Shown here: one piece after another, positions 54,836 through 62,945 of the stretch
Layout: every line of letters begins with the position of its first letter
Numbering within the stretch: the stretch's first letter is position 1
NCBI GenBank assembly: GCA_026393275.1
Contig: JAPLAM010000037.1
Location: 1-64,000 of the forward strand
DNA from: Arthrobacter sp.
Lineage (GTDB): Bacteria > Actinomycetota > Actinomycetes > Actinomycetales > Micrococcaceae
Reading direction: 5' to 3'
DNA: 64,000 nt
Position numbers and translations under genes: made by a program
Notes under the pieces: generated by a model
Database searches by the model: none
What the model saw: the letters and a program-made list of their open reading frames with translations, nothing else
Told to the model about the DNA's origin: nothing

Positions 54836-55603
54836 TCAGATGAACTGGCGGCCGCCGTCGACCACCATGGTCTGGCCCGTGTAGTAGGAACTGTCCGGGC
54901 CGGCCAGGAAGAGCGCGGCGCCGACGATGTCCTCCGGCTGGCTCGCCCGCTTGATCGCGCCGCGGTCCACTCCGTAGTTCTCGGCGTTTTCCATCAGCCC
55001 GTAGCTGGCCTCGGTGAGGGTGAAGCCGGGGGCGATCGCGTTGACCGTGATCCCCCGGCGCCCCAGTTCCTTGGCCATGACCCGGGTCAGGGCCACCACG
55101 CCGCCCTTGGAGGCGACGTAGTGCATCCACTGTTCCGAGCCGCTGAAGATGGTGGCACTGGAGAGGTTGATGACGCGGCCGCCCTCGCGCAGGTACGGAC
55201 TCGCGGCCCGGGTCACGAGCCAGGGGCCCTTGAGGTTCACGTTCATGACCAGGTCCCATTCGGCCGGGTCGATGTCCTCGAACGGGCTGCGGGTCACCCC
55301 CGCGTACACGGCGGCGTTGTTGAGGACGACGTCGATGCTCCCGCTGCCGAAGTCCGCGCAGCTTTTCGCGAGGGCCTCCGTGGAGTCGACGCTGGTGACG
55401 TCCGCGTGGAAGGCTGCTGCCTCGGCCCCGATATCCAGGACCAGTTTGGCGGTATCCTCAGCACCCTCGAGGTTCACGTCGGCGACGGCCACCCGGTACC
55501 CCCGGCGGCCGAAGCCGAGCGCGAACGCCCGGCCCAGGCCGCCGGCGGCACCGGTGATCAGGACGGTTTTTCCTGCTCCTTGTCCTGCTTCAAACATGGT
55601 CAT
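54836..55603 (-). CDS. creG: short-chain dehydrogenase (benzyl-alcohol type)
   Basis: 255 residues. Classical SDR: VLITGAAGGLGRAFALGFGR (NAD-binding TGxxxGxG), VLNNAAVYAG, catalytic Ser in VINLSSATIFS and YVASKGG (Tyr and Lys). In the C. glutamicum pathway CreG is the alcohol dehydrogenase turning 4-hydroxybenzyl alcohol into the aldehyde for CreC. ATG 55603 starts 1 nt after the creH stop; ATG 55597 is an alternative. Confidence 0.82.
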   Translation of the reverse strand: MTMFEAGQGAGKTVLITGAAGGLGRAFALGFGRRGYRVAVADVNLEGAEDTAKLVLDIGAEAAAFHADVTSVDSTEALAKSCADFGSGSIDVVLNNAAVYAGVTRSPFEDIDPAEWDLVMNVNLKGPWLVTRAASPYLREGGRVINLSSATIFSGSEQWMHYVASKGGVVALTRVMAKELGRRGITVNAIAPGFTLTEASYGLMENAENYGVDRGAIKRASQPEDIVGAALFLAGPDSSYYTGQTMVVDGGRQFI

Positions 55604-55604
55604 C

Positions 55605-57476
55605 TCAGCCGTGGGTGTGGCTGTGCGCGCCGGGGCCGGCGACGACGAGTTCGGGCTCGTCGTCGAGGATCTGGACCGTGCCCTTGGTGCCGTCAACGCG
55701 CAGCCGCTGGCCGGTCTTGATCGTGGTGGACCCCGAGCCGGTTCCGGTCACGGCCGGAAGACCGTATTCCCGGCACACGATCGCCGCGTGGCTCATCATG
55801 CCGCCGATGTCCGTCACGGTGGCCTTGATCTTGCCGAAGATCGGACCCCAGGAAGGGGCGGTGACCGTGGCGACGAGGATTTCGCCCTGCTGCACTTCGG
55901 AGAGCTGATCCGCGTCGGTGACCACGCGGGCCAGGCCTTCGACGACGCCGGGTGAGGCCGCCATGCCGCGCAGGCCGCCGCCCTCAACCTCTTCGCCGGC
56001 GCCCAGCCACTGCTGGACCTGCTCGGTGGTGATACCCCAAAGCATCCGGGTGAAGGGTTCGGTGATAATTTCCGGCGGCGTGTTCAACGCCGGCGCCGGC
56101 CGGGCGGTCTTGAGCGCGTCCACGATCCCGCGGCGCCGCTCGATCTCCTCCGGCCAGAAGTCCGGTCCGATCGGCTTGGCGCCGACGCCCCAGCCGGTGA
56201 CGAGGTCGAAGAGCGCGTCGCGGACCTCGTTGCGGCCCAGGTAGAGGAGGTCGTCCGGTTCGGTCCAGAAGCCCTCGGCCTGCATCATGCGGGAGAGTTC
56301 ACGGATCTTGCGCCAGAAGACGCCCATGGTCCAGTGCTCGATGTAGAAGTTGTGGTTTTCCACGTACGGGTAGGCGGTGGCGGCGAGCCCGCGCTTGGCA
56401 TCGAAGAGCGCCTGGTTTTCGCCTTCCAGCAGGTCCCGGTATTCCTCGATGATCCGGTCGCGTTCGGCAATGAGGGCCGCGACCGGGCGCATGATGTCCT
56501 GGCCGGCATCCACACGGCGGATGTAGTCCGCGATGTAGCCCAGCGGGATTTCCTGGTGTTCATTCCAGTACTTGTCGTGGCCGTAGAAGCCGTTGCCCAC
56601 GGTGAAGTTGAACCAGGGGTCCTTGGCGCCCTCGTACTGGGCGGTCCAACGGTCCCCGCCCGGGGCGGCGGCGATGGCGGCCAGGGCGGCGTCGACGTCG
56701 TCGTCGGTGTTCCCGAAATGCGGCTGAAGCTTCAGTTCGACGGCGAGCTTGGCGAGCTGCTTGAGCTCGTCATCGGGGCGGAAGAGCTCCATGTCCACGC
56801 CCTGCACCATGGTGGCGATGGACTGGTCCGGAATGTTGGGGAAGACCTGCTTGCAGAAGTTGAAGAAGTCCAGGTACGCGATGTAGCCCAGGTTCAGGAA
56901 CTCGAAGTGGTACTGCCAGTTCTGGTAGGCCAGCTGGATCAGCCGGTCGTAGCTCTCCAGGAGCTTCTCGGAGCCGTCCTTGCCCTTGCCGGACAGGATG
57001 TCCTCCATCGGAACCATGTCCGGGAGCTTCGGAAAGGAAATGGTTTCCATCTCATCGATGGTGCCCTTGACCTTCACGTGCCAGTCCTTGAGCAACTGGT
57101 CCCAGTTCTGGAAGTAATGCCCCACCCGCTGCTCGAACAGGGGCACCCGGGCGGCGATCTGGTCCTCCGGGACCGGAATCGGCGACATGTACAGGTAGCC
57201 CAGGTGCACCCGGAATTCGATGCCGTTGGCGTTGGGGATCATGAGGTGCCGGGCGTTGTATTGGCCCAGGCACTTGACCGCGAACTCGCCGCCGATCGTC
57301 TCGAAGGGCTTGAACACGGTGGGCCAGTGCTGGCTGTCGCAGAACCAGAACTTGGCGTCCTCCTGTTCCTTGAGCTTGTCCTGGAAGACCAGATAGTACG
57401 GGTAGATCTTTTCCCAGCCCTCGGCCCCGGCGGGAACCGGAAGCTCGGAGGGCTTGGGGAAGGACTTCAGGGACAT
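55605..57476 (-). CDS. creH: PEP-synthase-like phosphotransferase, phosphohistidine half (aryl-phosphate synthase)
   Basis: 623 residues. The N-terminal 480 residues form a large domain like the alpha subunit of phenylphosphate synthase. The C-terminal PEP-utiliser mobile domain has ASPGVVEGLARV, TDIGGMMSHAAIVCREYGLP and a catalytic His at about 563, close to the His569 reported for the Thauera enzyme. It takes phosphate from the ATP-using CreI and passes it to the phenol. ATG 57476 with AAAGGA upstream. Ends in a His-rich AHSHTHG tail. Confidence 0.85.
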   Translation of the reverse strand: MSLKSFPKPSELPVPAGAEGWEKIYPYYLVFQDKLKEQEDAKFWFCDSQHWPTVFKPFETIGGEFAVKCLGQYNARHLMIPNANGIEFRVHLGYLYMSPIPVPEDQIAARVPLFEQRVGHYFQNWDQLLKDWHVKVKGTIDEMETISFPKLPDMVPMEDILSGKGKDGSEKLLESYDRLIQLAYQNWQYHFEFLNLGYIAYLDFFNFCKQVFPNIPDQSIATMVQGVDMELFRPDDELKQLAKLAVELKLQPHFGNTDDDVDAALAAIAAAPGGDRWTAQYEGAKDPWFNFTVGNGFYGHDKYWNEHQEIPLGYIADYIRRVDAGQDIMRPVAALIAERDRIIEEYRDLLEGENQALFDAKRGLAATAYPYVENHNFYIEHWTMGVFWRKIRELSRMMQAEGFWTEPDDLLYLGRNEVRDALFDLVTGWGVGAKPIGPDFWPEEIERRRGIVDALKTARPAPALNTPPEIITEPFTRMLWGITTEQVQQWLGAGEEVEGGGLRGMAASPGVVEGLARVVTDADQLSEVQQGEILVATVTAPSWGPIFGKIKATVTDIGGMMSHAAIVCREYGLPAVTGTGSGSTTIKTGQRLRVDGTKGTVQILDDEPELVVAGPGAHSHTHG

Positions 57477-57544
57477 GGCGGTCCTTTCAATACGGGCTCG
57501 GCGTTGAGCCTGGGTGTCGGAGCGGACTAGCGGGTAAAAACTCT

Positions 57545-58717
57545 TTAGAAGGAGGGCTTCAGCAGGGAGGCGGTGATGCTGCCGAGGCTGAAGCCTCCGC
57601 TCGCCGGCGTGGAGGACGACGGCGTCGTGCCGGCCGACGTCGGGCCGGCCGGCGCGGGCGCGTGGCTCAGCCCGCTGAAGTAGCCGCCGGCGGCGGCCGG
57701 CTGGGCCGGCGTTTGCGGCGCCGCCTTGGAGGAGTGCACCGTTTCCGGGCGTGACTGCAGCAGGAGCAGGTTCTCGCCGTCGGGCAGGTCCGCGTCGAGG
57801 GCCCATTCGATGTCCTGCGGGCACTTGTAGTGCTTTTCGGCGCGCTTGGCCATCTGGGCGACCGCGGTGAGTTCGGCGTCGGTGAGGCTGCGGCGGCCGC
57901 GGCGTTCGGCGTCGACCTCCCGCTCCACGAGGCGGCCGGCGGCGGCGTCCGGGACGAGTTCGGCGTGCTTGTCGCCGAGGTGCTCGGTGATCACGGCCAG
58001 GGTCACCTTGTCCAGCATGACGTTATCCGGGGTGACCTGGCCGGAAACCACCATCTCCCCCACCCCGTAGGAAGAGTCGATGGTGATCTTGGAGCGGTCG
58101 CCGTTGGTGGGATCCATGGTGATCGCGACGCCGGAGACGCGGGCGTTGACCATCTTCTGCACCACGACGGCCATCGAGAGGCCCTCGTTGGGGATGTTGT
58201 TCTTAAGCCGGTAGACGATGGCCCGGGAGGTGAAAAGCGAGGCCCAGCACTGCCGGATGTGGTCGGTGACGGCCTTGACGCCGTCGAGCCAGAGGTAGGT
58301 GTCCTGCTGGCCGGCGAAGGAGGCGTCCGGCAGGTCCTCGGCGGTGGCGCTGGAACGCACGGCCACCGGGACCGGCGCGTCGAAGCGGTTCATGAGGGAC
58401 TCGTAGGCGCTGATGGTGAGCTCGCGCATGGCCTGCGGCACCGGGCGTGAGCAGATGTCCTCGCGGATGGCGGCGGAAACCTTGTCCACCTGCCCCATGT
58501 CCTCGGTATCCAGATCGGCCAGGAGCTGATGGATGTGCTTGGTGATCCCGGCTTCCTCCATGAAGGAGTCGAACTGGGCTGTGGTGACCACAAAACCGGG
58601 CGGGACAGGCATGCCGGCGGAGGTCATCGTCACCAGGGAAGCACCCTTGCCCCCGAGGTTTTCGAGTTTCGGCTCAACACCGCCGTCGAAGAACTGGATG
58701 TATTCGTTGCTGTGCAT
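57545..58717 (-). CDS. creI: PEP-synthase-like ATP-binding half of aryl-phosphate synthase
   Basis: 390 residues, matching the pyruvate-phosphate-dikinase/PEP synthase ATP-grasp N-terminal domain: NLGGKGASLVTMTSAGMPVP, VAVRSSATAEDLPDASFAGQ, YGVGEMVVSGQVTPDN and a closing LPDGENLLLLQSRPETV. A 55-residue Ala/Pro/Ser-rich tail follows. It has no phosphohistidine domain; that is on the separate CreH. Such split enzymes are known as phenylphosphate synthase in Thauera and CreHI in C. glutamicum. ATG 58717 lies 5 nt after the P450 gene. Confidence 0.85.
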   Translation of the reverse strand: MHSNEYIQFFDGGVEPKLENLGGKGASLVTMTSAGMPVPPGFVVTTAQFDSFMEEAGITKHIHQLLADLDTEDMGQVDKVSAAIREDICSRPVPQAMRELTISAYESLMNRFDAPVPVAVRSSATAEDLPDASFAGQQDTYLWLDGVKAVTDHIRQCWASLFTSRAIVYRLKNNIPNEGLSMAVVVQKMVNARVSGVAITMDPTNGDRSKITIDSSYGVGEMVVSGQVTPDNVMLDKVTLAVITEHLGDKHAELVPDAAAGRLVEREVDAERRGRRSLTDAELTAVAQMAKRAEKHYKCPQDIEWALDADLPDGENLLLLQSRPETVHSSKAAPQTPAQPAAAGGYFSGLSHAPAPAGPTSAGTTPSSSTPASGGFSLGSITASLLKPSF

Positions 58718-58722
58718 TGTTC

Positions 58723-60000
58723 TCAGGCCTTCCAGCTGACGGGAACGCTCTCGGGGACGCGGAAGGAGAGGTTCTCGCGGAAGGTGATGCCCTCCGGGTC
58801 CTCCAGCTGCAGCTCCGGGGCGAGCCGGGCCACTTCCTCGAGCGCAATTTTTGCTTGGAGCTTGGCGAGCATGTTGCCCAGGCAATAGTGGATGCCGAAC
58901 CCGAAGGAGAGGTGCTCGCGGGCGTTGGGGCGGGTGATGTCGAAGTCCTCGCCGGCGTCGAACTTCGTGTCGTCCCGGTTGGCGGACCCCATCAGGAGCA
59001 GGAGCTGGGCACCCTTTTCGACCGCGACGCCGCCGACTTCGGCATCCTTGACCGCCTTGCGGCGCCAGCCCACGATCGAGCCGGCGTAGCGCAGGACCTC
59101 ATCGATCGCTGCGGGGATCTTTTTGGGGTCCGCCACGAGCTGCGTCCACTGCTCAGGACGGGCCAGGAGCTCACGCAGGGCGTTCGAGATCAGCGTGGTG
59201 GTGGTCTCGTGGCCGGCGAAGAGCAGGCTGTAAAGAACGGAGGCGATCTCGTGGTCCGAGATCTCGGCGCCTTCCTGCTGCGCCTTCACAAGGTCCGCGG
59301 TGAGGTTGTCGCCGCCATTTTCGTGGGCATCTTTGACCAGGCGCAGGCACTCCTGCCAGTACTCCACCAGGTTGTGGGCGTGCGGGATCTGTTCCTCGTC
59401 GGACAGGTCGCCCCAGGTCATGGCCGCGCGGGAGTCGCTCCAGCGCTTGAAGGTGTCCACCTGTGAGACGTCCGCGCCGATGAGGGTGAGGATGGTGATG
59501 GTGGGGACGTCATACGCGAGGTCCTTGACCATGTCGCCGCGGTGTTCCGGGCGGGCCAGCATCTTCTCGAGCAGCGCGACGACGTTCTGCCTGATGAAGG
59601 GTTCAAGTGCCTTGTAGCGGCGGGGGGTAAAGGCCTTCTGGACGACGGCGCGAATGCGGGTGTGCTCCGGGGGGATGCGCGCGGACAGGCCCGAGTAGGC
59701 GGTGAAGCCGCCGTCCTCCATGATCTTCTTGGCCGCGGCGCCGCGTTCGCGGACCGGTGCCTGGGCGTTTTCGCTGGAGAAGGTCTCCCAGTCTTCGAAC
59801 ACGGTCTTGATGTCGTCATAGCGGGAGACGACGTAGAGGCCCGTCCGCTCGTCAAACATGACCGGCTGCTCGGCGCGCAGCTCGGCGTAGGCGCCGAAGG
59901 GGTCCTTCATCTGGAACGGCTCATAGCCGTGGTGCCCGGCGGGGGCTTCGGCGCCGTGGCCGAAGGGACAGCGGCCGGCCGTTTCAGTCGACGATGACAT
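58723..60000 (-). CDS. creJ: cytochrome P450 oxidising aryl-phosphate methyl groups
   Basis: 425 residues. I-helix oxygen motif LLFAGHETTTT, ExxR in IDEVLRYAG and the heme loop LSFGFGIHYCLGNMLAKLQA (FGxGxHxCLG). In C. glutamicum CreJ hydroxylates the methyl of 4-methylphenyl phosphate, relying on the phosphate for recognition, with CreE and CreF as redox partners encoded in the same run. ATG 60000 with AGGAG; an upstream in-frame extension to 60072 is less likely. First gene of the cre run after the regulatory region. Confidence 0.88.
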   Translation of the reverse strand: MSSSTETAGRCPFGHGAEAPAGHHGYEPFQMKDPFGAYAELRAEQPVMFDERTGLYVVSRYDDIKTVFEDWETFSSENAQAPVRERGAAAKKIMEDGGFTAYSGLSARIPPEHTRIRAVVQKAFTPRRYKALEPFIRQNVVALLEKMLARPEHRGDMVKDLAYDVPTITILTLIGADVSQVDTFKRWSDSRAAMTWGDLSDEEQIPHAHNLVEYWQECLRLVKDAHENGGDNLTADLVKAQQEGAEISDHEIASVLYSLLFAGHETTTTLISNALRELLARPEQWTQLVADPKKIPAAIDEVLRYAGSIVGWRRKAVKDAEVGGVAVEKGAQLLLLMGSANRDDTKFDAGEDFDITRPNAREHLSFGFGIHYCLGNMLAKLQAKIALEEVARLAPELQLEDPEGITFRENLSFRVPESVPVSWKA

Positions 60001-60097
60001 GGGAACTCCTAAAAATTGGCTCCGCCCGGCACTGTCAGGCGCCGGGGGTTCATGGTCACCAGTGTGGTCCACATCACCAGCCGAGCCCAGTCTTTAC

Positions 60098-60112
60098 TTC
60101 CACTCAGCGGAA
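60098..60112. promoter_or_regulatory. IclR-type operator candidate before creJ
   Basis: TTCCACTCAGCGGAA has TTCC/GGAA arms and CT/AG inside, a near-perfect 15-bp dyad of the kind bound by IclR regulators. A second short palindrome, TGTGGTCCACA, is at 60063-60073. Both lie in the 145-nt gap between creJ and the IclR gene. Confidence 0.5.
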
Positions 60113-60145
60113 AGCAATATCGTTGCCCGGAAGTGCGGCGTCGGC

Positions 60146-60946
60146 CTATCCCGTCGGCAGGGTTCCGCGGTGGACGCCGATGAGCGTTTCCAGCGGGATC
60201 CGCGCGGTGGCGCGTTCGATCTGCGCGGAAATTCCCTTCAAGACCGGAAGGTGCCTGGTCATGGTGGACGCCTGGGAGGTGGGCAGCACCAGGCCGATCG
60301 CGCCCCCGATCCTGCCCGTGTGGAAGACCGGGACGGCGATCGAACACGAGCCCAGACGCACTTCCTCCAGCGTGGTGGCATAGCCCTGCTCGCGAATCTG
60401 GTCCAGTTCCGCGGCAAACCGCCGCGGGTCAACGTGGGTGTGGGCCGTGGGCCGTTCCAGCTCCCGCTGCAGGTAAGCGTCCCGGACCCAGCCCTCCTCG
60501 AACGCCAGGATGACCTTGCCGACGGCGGTGGCATGCATGGGGAGCCGGCCTCCCACTCGGGAGGCCCGCGGCACCCGCTTGGAACCGTAGACCCTGTCGA
60601 TGTAGAGCACTTCGTGGCCGACTCGGATGGCCAGGTGCGCCGTCTCGCCGGTCAGTGAGAACAGATCCTGGACAAAGGGACGGGCGGCGTCGCGGAGCTG
60701 CCGTCCGGTGTTCTGGGCAAGTTCCCACAGCCGGATGCCGAGCTGGTAGCGCCCGTTGGGTTCACGCGAGAGGAAGCCCCAGTCCGTCAGCTCGTTCACC
60801 AGCCGGTGCGCGGTGCTCAACGGGAGCCCGGATTTCTCGGCAATGTCCGTCAGGCTCAGCGCGCCGCGGGACTTCTCAAATGCCTCCAAGATGGCCAGGA
60901 CCTTGGACGTCACGGTGCGCCCGGGTTCGCGGCTGCCGCCGGCCAT
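60146..60946 (-). CDS. IclR family regulator of the cre cluster
   Basis: 266 residues. Winged helix at about 15-70 (KVLAILEAFEKSRGALSLTD, IAEKSGLPLSTAHRLVNELT) and the IclR effector domain (LRDAARPFVQDLFSLTGETA onward, with GSCSIAVPVFHTGRIGGAIG). ATG 60946 after AGGAGG. Lies between creJ and the second HD gene, all on the same strand, so it is probably autoregulated and controls the pathway with an aromatic effector. Longer readings up to 61213 would overlap the HD gene. Confidence 0.87.
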   Translation of the reverse strand: MAGGSREPGRTVTSKVLAILEAFEKSRGALSLTDIAEKSGLPLSTAHRLVNELTDWGFLSREPNGRYQLGIRLWELAQNTGRQLRDAARPFVQDLFSLTGETAHLAIRVGHEVLYIDRVYGSKRVPRASRVGGRLPMHATAVGKVILAFEEGWVRDAYLQRELERPTAHTHVDPRRFAAELDQIREQGYATTLEEVRLGSCSIAVPVFHTGRIGGAIGLVLPTSQASTMTRHLPVLKGISAQIERATARIPLETLIGVHRGTLPTG

Positions 60947-60993
60947 GCTGACCTCCTGGATTCCTTGGCGCCCAGCGGCGCCCGGAATCGAGT

Positions 60994-61701
60994 CTAGACC
61001 GGCGAGGCCGAACCCGTCGGACCCTCGAGCAGGCGCTGCCGCTGCGGCCACAGGGTTACCGATTCCAGGGCGGACAGTGCCCGCGCCATGGTGCGTGCTT
61101 CGGCGGTGAACAGGTGGCCGTGGACCCGCTGGCTGCACAGCCGCAGCGCCTGTCCGCGGTCCAGGCCGAACCAGTCCATGACCGTGTCGATGCCGTGCGG
61201 GCTGAGCCGCCACGTCTTGTCCGCATCCTTGACGATGGCGTCCTCGATGGAGAGGGCCTCGCGGCGGCTGTCATGCCCGTCGATGATGTCGAGGATGGCC
61301 GGGACCTTCCCGGGGTCGTAGCCGCTGTCCGCGAGGATTTGGGCCGCCAGCCGGGCCCCCTCCTTCTCATGCAGCAGCACGAGGTCGGGCCTGCCGCCGC
61401 CCGGGGCTATCGCCTGCAGCACTTCATCCGGCGGAACCTGTGACCAGCCCACGTCATGCAGCATGATGGCCGGAAGAACGACGGCGGCATCTGCCTCCGG
61501 GTGCGAATCCAGCAACGCTTGGGCCAGTCCCAGGGCGTAGAGCGTGTGGGCATCGTTGTCCCGCACCCGCAAAAAGGGAGCCGCGCGGTCCCAGATCGCG
61601 GCAAGCCGGGGCTCCAGCGCGATGACGCCCTCCGGGTCAGCCTCAATACTCGCTGCGACGTCCCGTCCGTGGTGATTGGCGGCGGCCCGCATTTTCGTCA
61701 T
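60994..61701 (-). CDS. second HD-domain phosphohydrolase, paralogue of CreD
   Basis: 235 residues. Shares with CreD an unusual motif set in the same order: MLHDVGWSQVPP versus LLHDTGWAHVDE, HEKEGARLAAQIL, IIDGHDSRREALSIEDAI and DADKTWRL. It lacks CreD's Ala/Pro N-terminal extension. Encoded 47 nt upstream of the IclR gene. It may act on a different aryl phosphate or protect against futile phosphorylation; that is inference. ATG 61701. Confidence 0.8.
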   Translation of the reverse strand: MTKMRAAANHHGRDVAASIEADPEGVIALEPRLAAIWDRAAPFLRVRDNDAHTLYALGLAQALLDSHPEADAAVVLPAIMLHDVGWSQVPPDEVLQAIAPGGGRPDLVLLHEKEGARLAAQILADSGYDPGKVPAILDIIDGHDSRREALSIEDAIVKDADKTWRLSPHGIDTVMDWFGLDRGQALRLCSQRVHGHLFTAEARTMARALSALESVTLWPQRQRLLEGPTGSASPV

Positions 61702-61793
61702 GCATCCAACATCGGCTCAAAAGTCGGCCCGGACAATAGCCGCCTTCCGCTCACCGGAACTGAGCTGGGGAAGTCCGGGACATGCCCAGCCGA

Positions 61794-61872
61794 GGACATG
61801 CCCAGTCCATGCGGCCACCAATGGACATAACGGGCACAGGCCCACCCGCCGGCCCGAACATCGAGCATGTCC
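61794..61872. repeat. 79-bp intergenic repeat, copy B1
   Basis: Starts GGACATGCC, ends GCATGTCC, same centre as copy A (GCGGCCACCAATGGACATAA then CGGGCACAGGCCCA). In direct tandem with copy B2, 114 bp apart. A half-element GGGACATGCCCAGC precedes it at 61778-61791. Confidence 0.88.
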
Positions 61873-61907
61873 CCCGGCTGGCACCAGAACGGGACAAGCC
61901 CACCCGA

Positions 61908-61986
61908 GGACATGCTCAGCCCCAGCGGCCAACAATGGACATAGGGGGCACAGGCCCACCCGCCAGCCCGAACATCGAGCATGTCC
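61908..61986. repeat. 79-bp intergenic repeat, copy B2
   Basis: Second tandem copy, with GGACATGCTC at the start and GAGCATGTCC at the end, so the change C to T is compensated and the terminal pairing is kept. A trailing half-element GGGGCATGTCC lies at about 62004-62014. Together with B1 it fills most of the 61702-62082 spacer, which holds no gene. Confidence 0.88.
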
Positions 61987-62082
61987 CCCGGCCGGCCCGA
62001 ACGTGGGGCATGTCCGGACGGGCGGGAGGCGGGTGGCCATGATGCCCTGTTCGCGGCCCCCGTCGGGCGATAAAGTTGTTGT

Positions 62083-62490
62083 GTGCCTGACTGGCAGAGC
62101 CCTCCGCCCCTACCGGCCACGTGGCAGCGGTGTGACGACGGCATTCTGCCTCTGTGGTGGGAGCGGTTGTGCTCCCAGACGAGCCCGCAGTCGGCCGCAC
62201 TGTACGCGGCCGGGCTGTTTACGGAGGACCGGCGCCGCCCCATCGCACAGTGGTGCACCCCCGGCTTCGATGCGGCCCTCCTGGTGGCCCCCGAAACCTC
62301 CCCTGAGTGGCCCGTGCAGCGCTTTGGCATCTTCTACGCGCCGCCGCGCGGCGGCTTCACGCGCGTGCACTCCGCCGCCCACGAGTGGCACCCCCGGGAG
62401 CCGAGGCAGTCCCCCACGGAGGACGAGGCCTTCCACGCGGCCGTGGCCGAGGCCGAGCGCTTCCTGCAGGTCGAGATGTTCTTCGTCTAG
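62083..62490 (+). CDS. hypothetical protein
   Basis: 135 residues, soluble, Trp-rich N terminus (MPDWQSPPPLPATWQRCDDG, LPLWWERLC), Pro/His-rich middle and an acidic C-terminal helix (EDEAFHAAVAEAERFLQVEM). I recognise no family. GTG 62083 is the likely start. Nothing nearby suggests a role; it lies alone between the repeat region and the tRNA-Asn genes. Confidence 0.6.
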   Translation: MPDWQSPPPLPATWQRCDDGILPLWWERLCSQTSPQSAALYAAGLFTEDRRRPIAQWCTPGFDAALLVAPETSPEWPVQRFGIFYAPPRGGFTRVHSAAHEWHPREPRQSPTEDEAFHAAVAEAERFLQVEMFFV

Positions 62491-62539
62491 GGCGCCCGCG
62501 CAGGTCCCGGAGCCCGGCCCACAGCACTAACCGGGCAAG

Positions 62540-62580
62540 AAAAAAGGTCCCGCAGTTGGAATTTCACCAACCGCGGGACC
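62540..62580 (-). terminator. intrinsic terminator after tRNA-Asn (first)
   Basis: On the minus strand GGTCCCGC-GGTTGG...CCAAC-TGCGGGACC (62580-62546) is followed by TTTTTT (62545-62540), 6 nt past the tRNA. Confidence 0.92.
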
Positions 62581-62586
62581 TGTCCG

Positions 62587-62659
62587 CTCCTCCTGCTGGA
62601 CTTGAACCAGCAACCCTTCGATTAACAGTCGAATGCTCTGCCAATTGAGCTAAGGAGGA
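62587..62659 (-). tRNA. tRNA-Asn (GTT)
   Basis: 73-nt cloverleaf with acceptor TCCTCCT/AGGAGGA, D-stem GCTC/GAGC, anticodon stem TTCGA/TCGAA around CTGTTAA (anticodon GTT), T-stem GCTGG/CCAGC, discriminator G; CCA not encoded. Identical to the copy at 62808-62880. Confidence 0.97.
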
Positions 62660-62766
62660 ATGAAGCAGGTATGACATTAGCAAAGGTTTTGCCCCTATGG
62701 AAATCGGCGGCCCGGCAGTGCGGCAACCCGCCCTCCGGTCCCGCCGCATACCCCTGGCGGGTATAC

Positions 62767-62802
62767 AAAAAGTCCCCGTCCCGGTGACCCGGAACGGGGA
62801 CT
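62767..62802 (-). terminator. intrinsic terminator after tRNA-Asn (second)
   Basis: 14-bp stem with one mismatch (62789-62802 with 62771-62784), TGAC loop, then TTTTT on the minus strand (62771-62767), directly after the upstream tRNA-Asn gene. Confidence 0.92.
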
Positions 62803-62807
62803 GCGCG

Positions 62808-62880
62808 CTCCTCCTGCTGGACTTGAACCAGCAACCCTTCGATTAACAGTCGAATGCTCTGCCAATTGAGCTAAGGAGGA
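62808..62880 (-). tRNA. tRNA-Asn (GTT), identical second copy
   Basis: Same 73-nt sequence as 62587-62659; the two are 148 nt apart, and each has its own terminator, so they are separate transcription units or a duplicated unit. Confidence 0.97.
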
Positions 62881-62945
62881 ATGAAGCGGGTATAAGCCTA
62901 GCAAAATCCCTGACGGGAGTGAAATCGTGGAGCGAAATCGTCCTT

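Noticed and set aside
61778..62014. Possible CRISPR array from regularly spaced repeats
   Set aside because: Only two full copies of 79 bp, too long for CRISPR repeats, with related not unique sequence between them and no cas genes in the window.
61782..62042. Open frame of 86 codons with an internal protein repeat (GHAQ..MDI.GTGPPA)
   Set aside because: The repetition comes from the two 79-bp DNA repeats; all three plus frames and the minus frames are open and repeat-like, there is no ribosome-binding site, and copy A has no matching frame.
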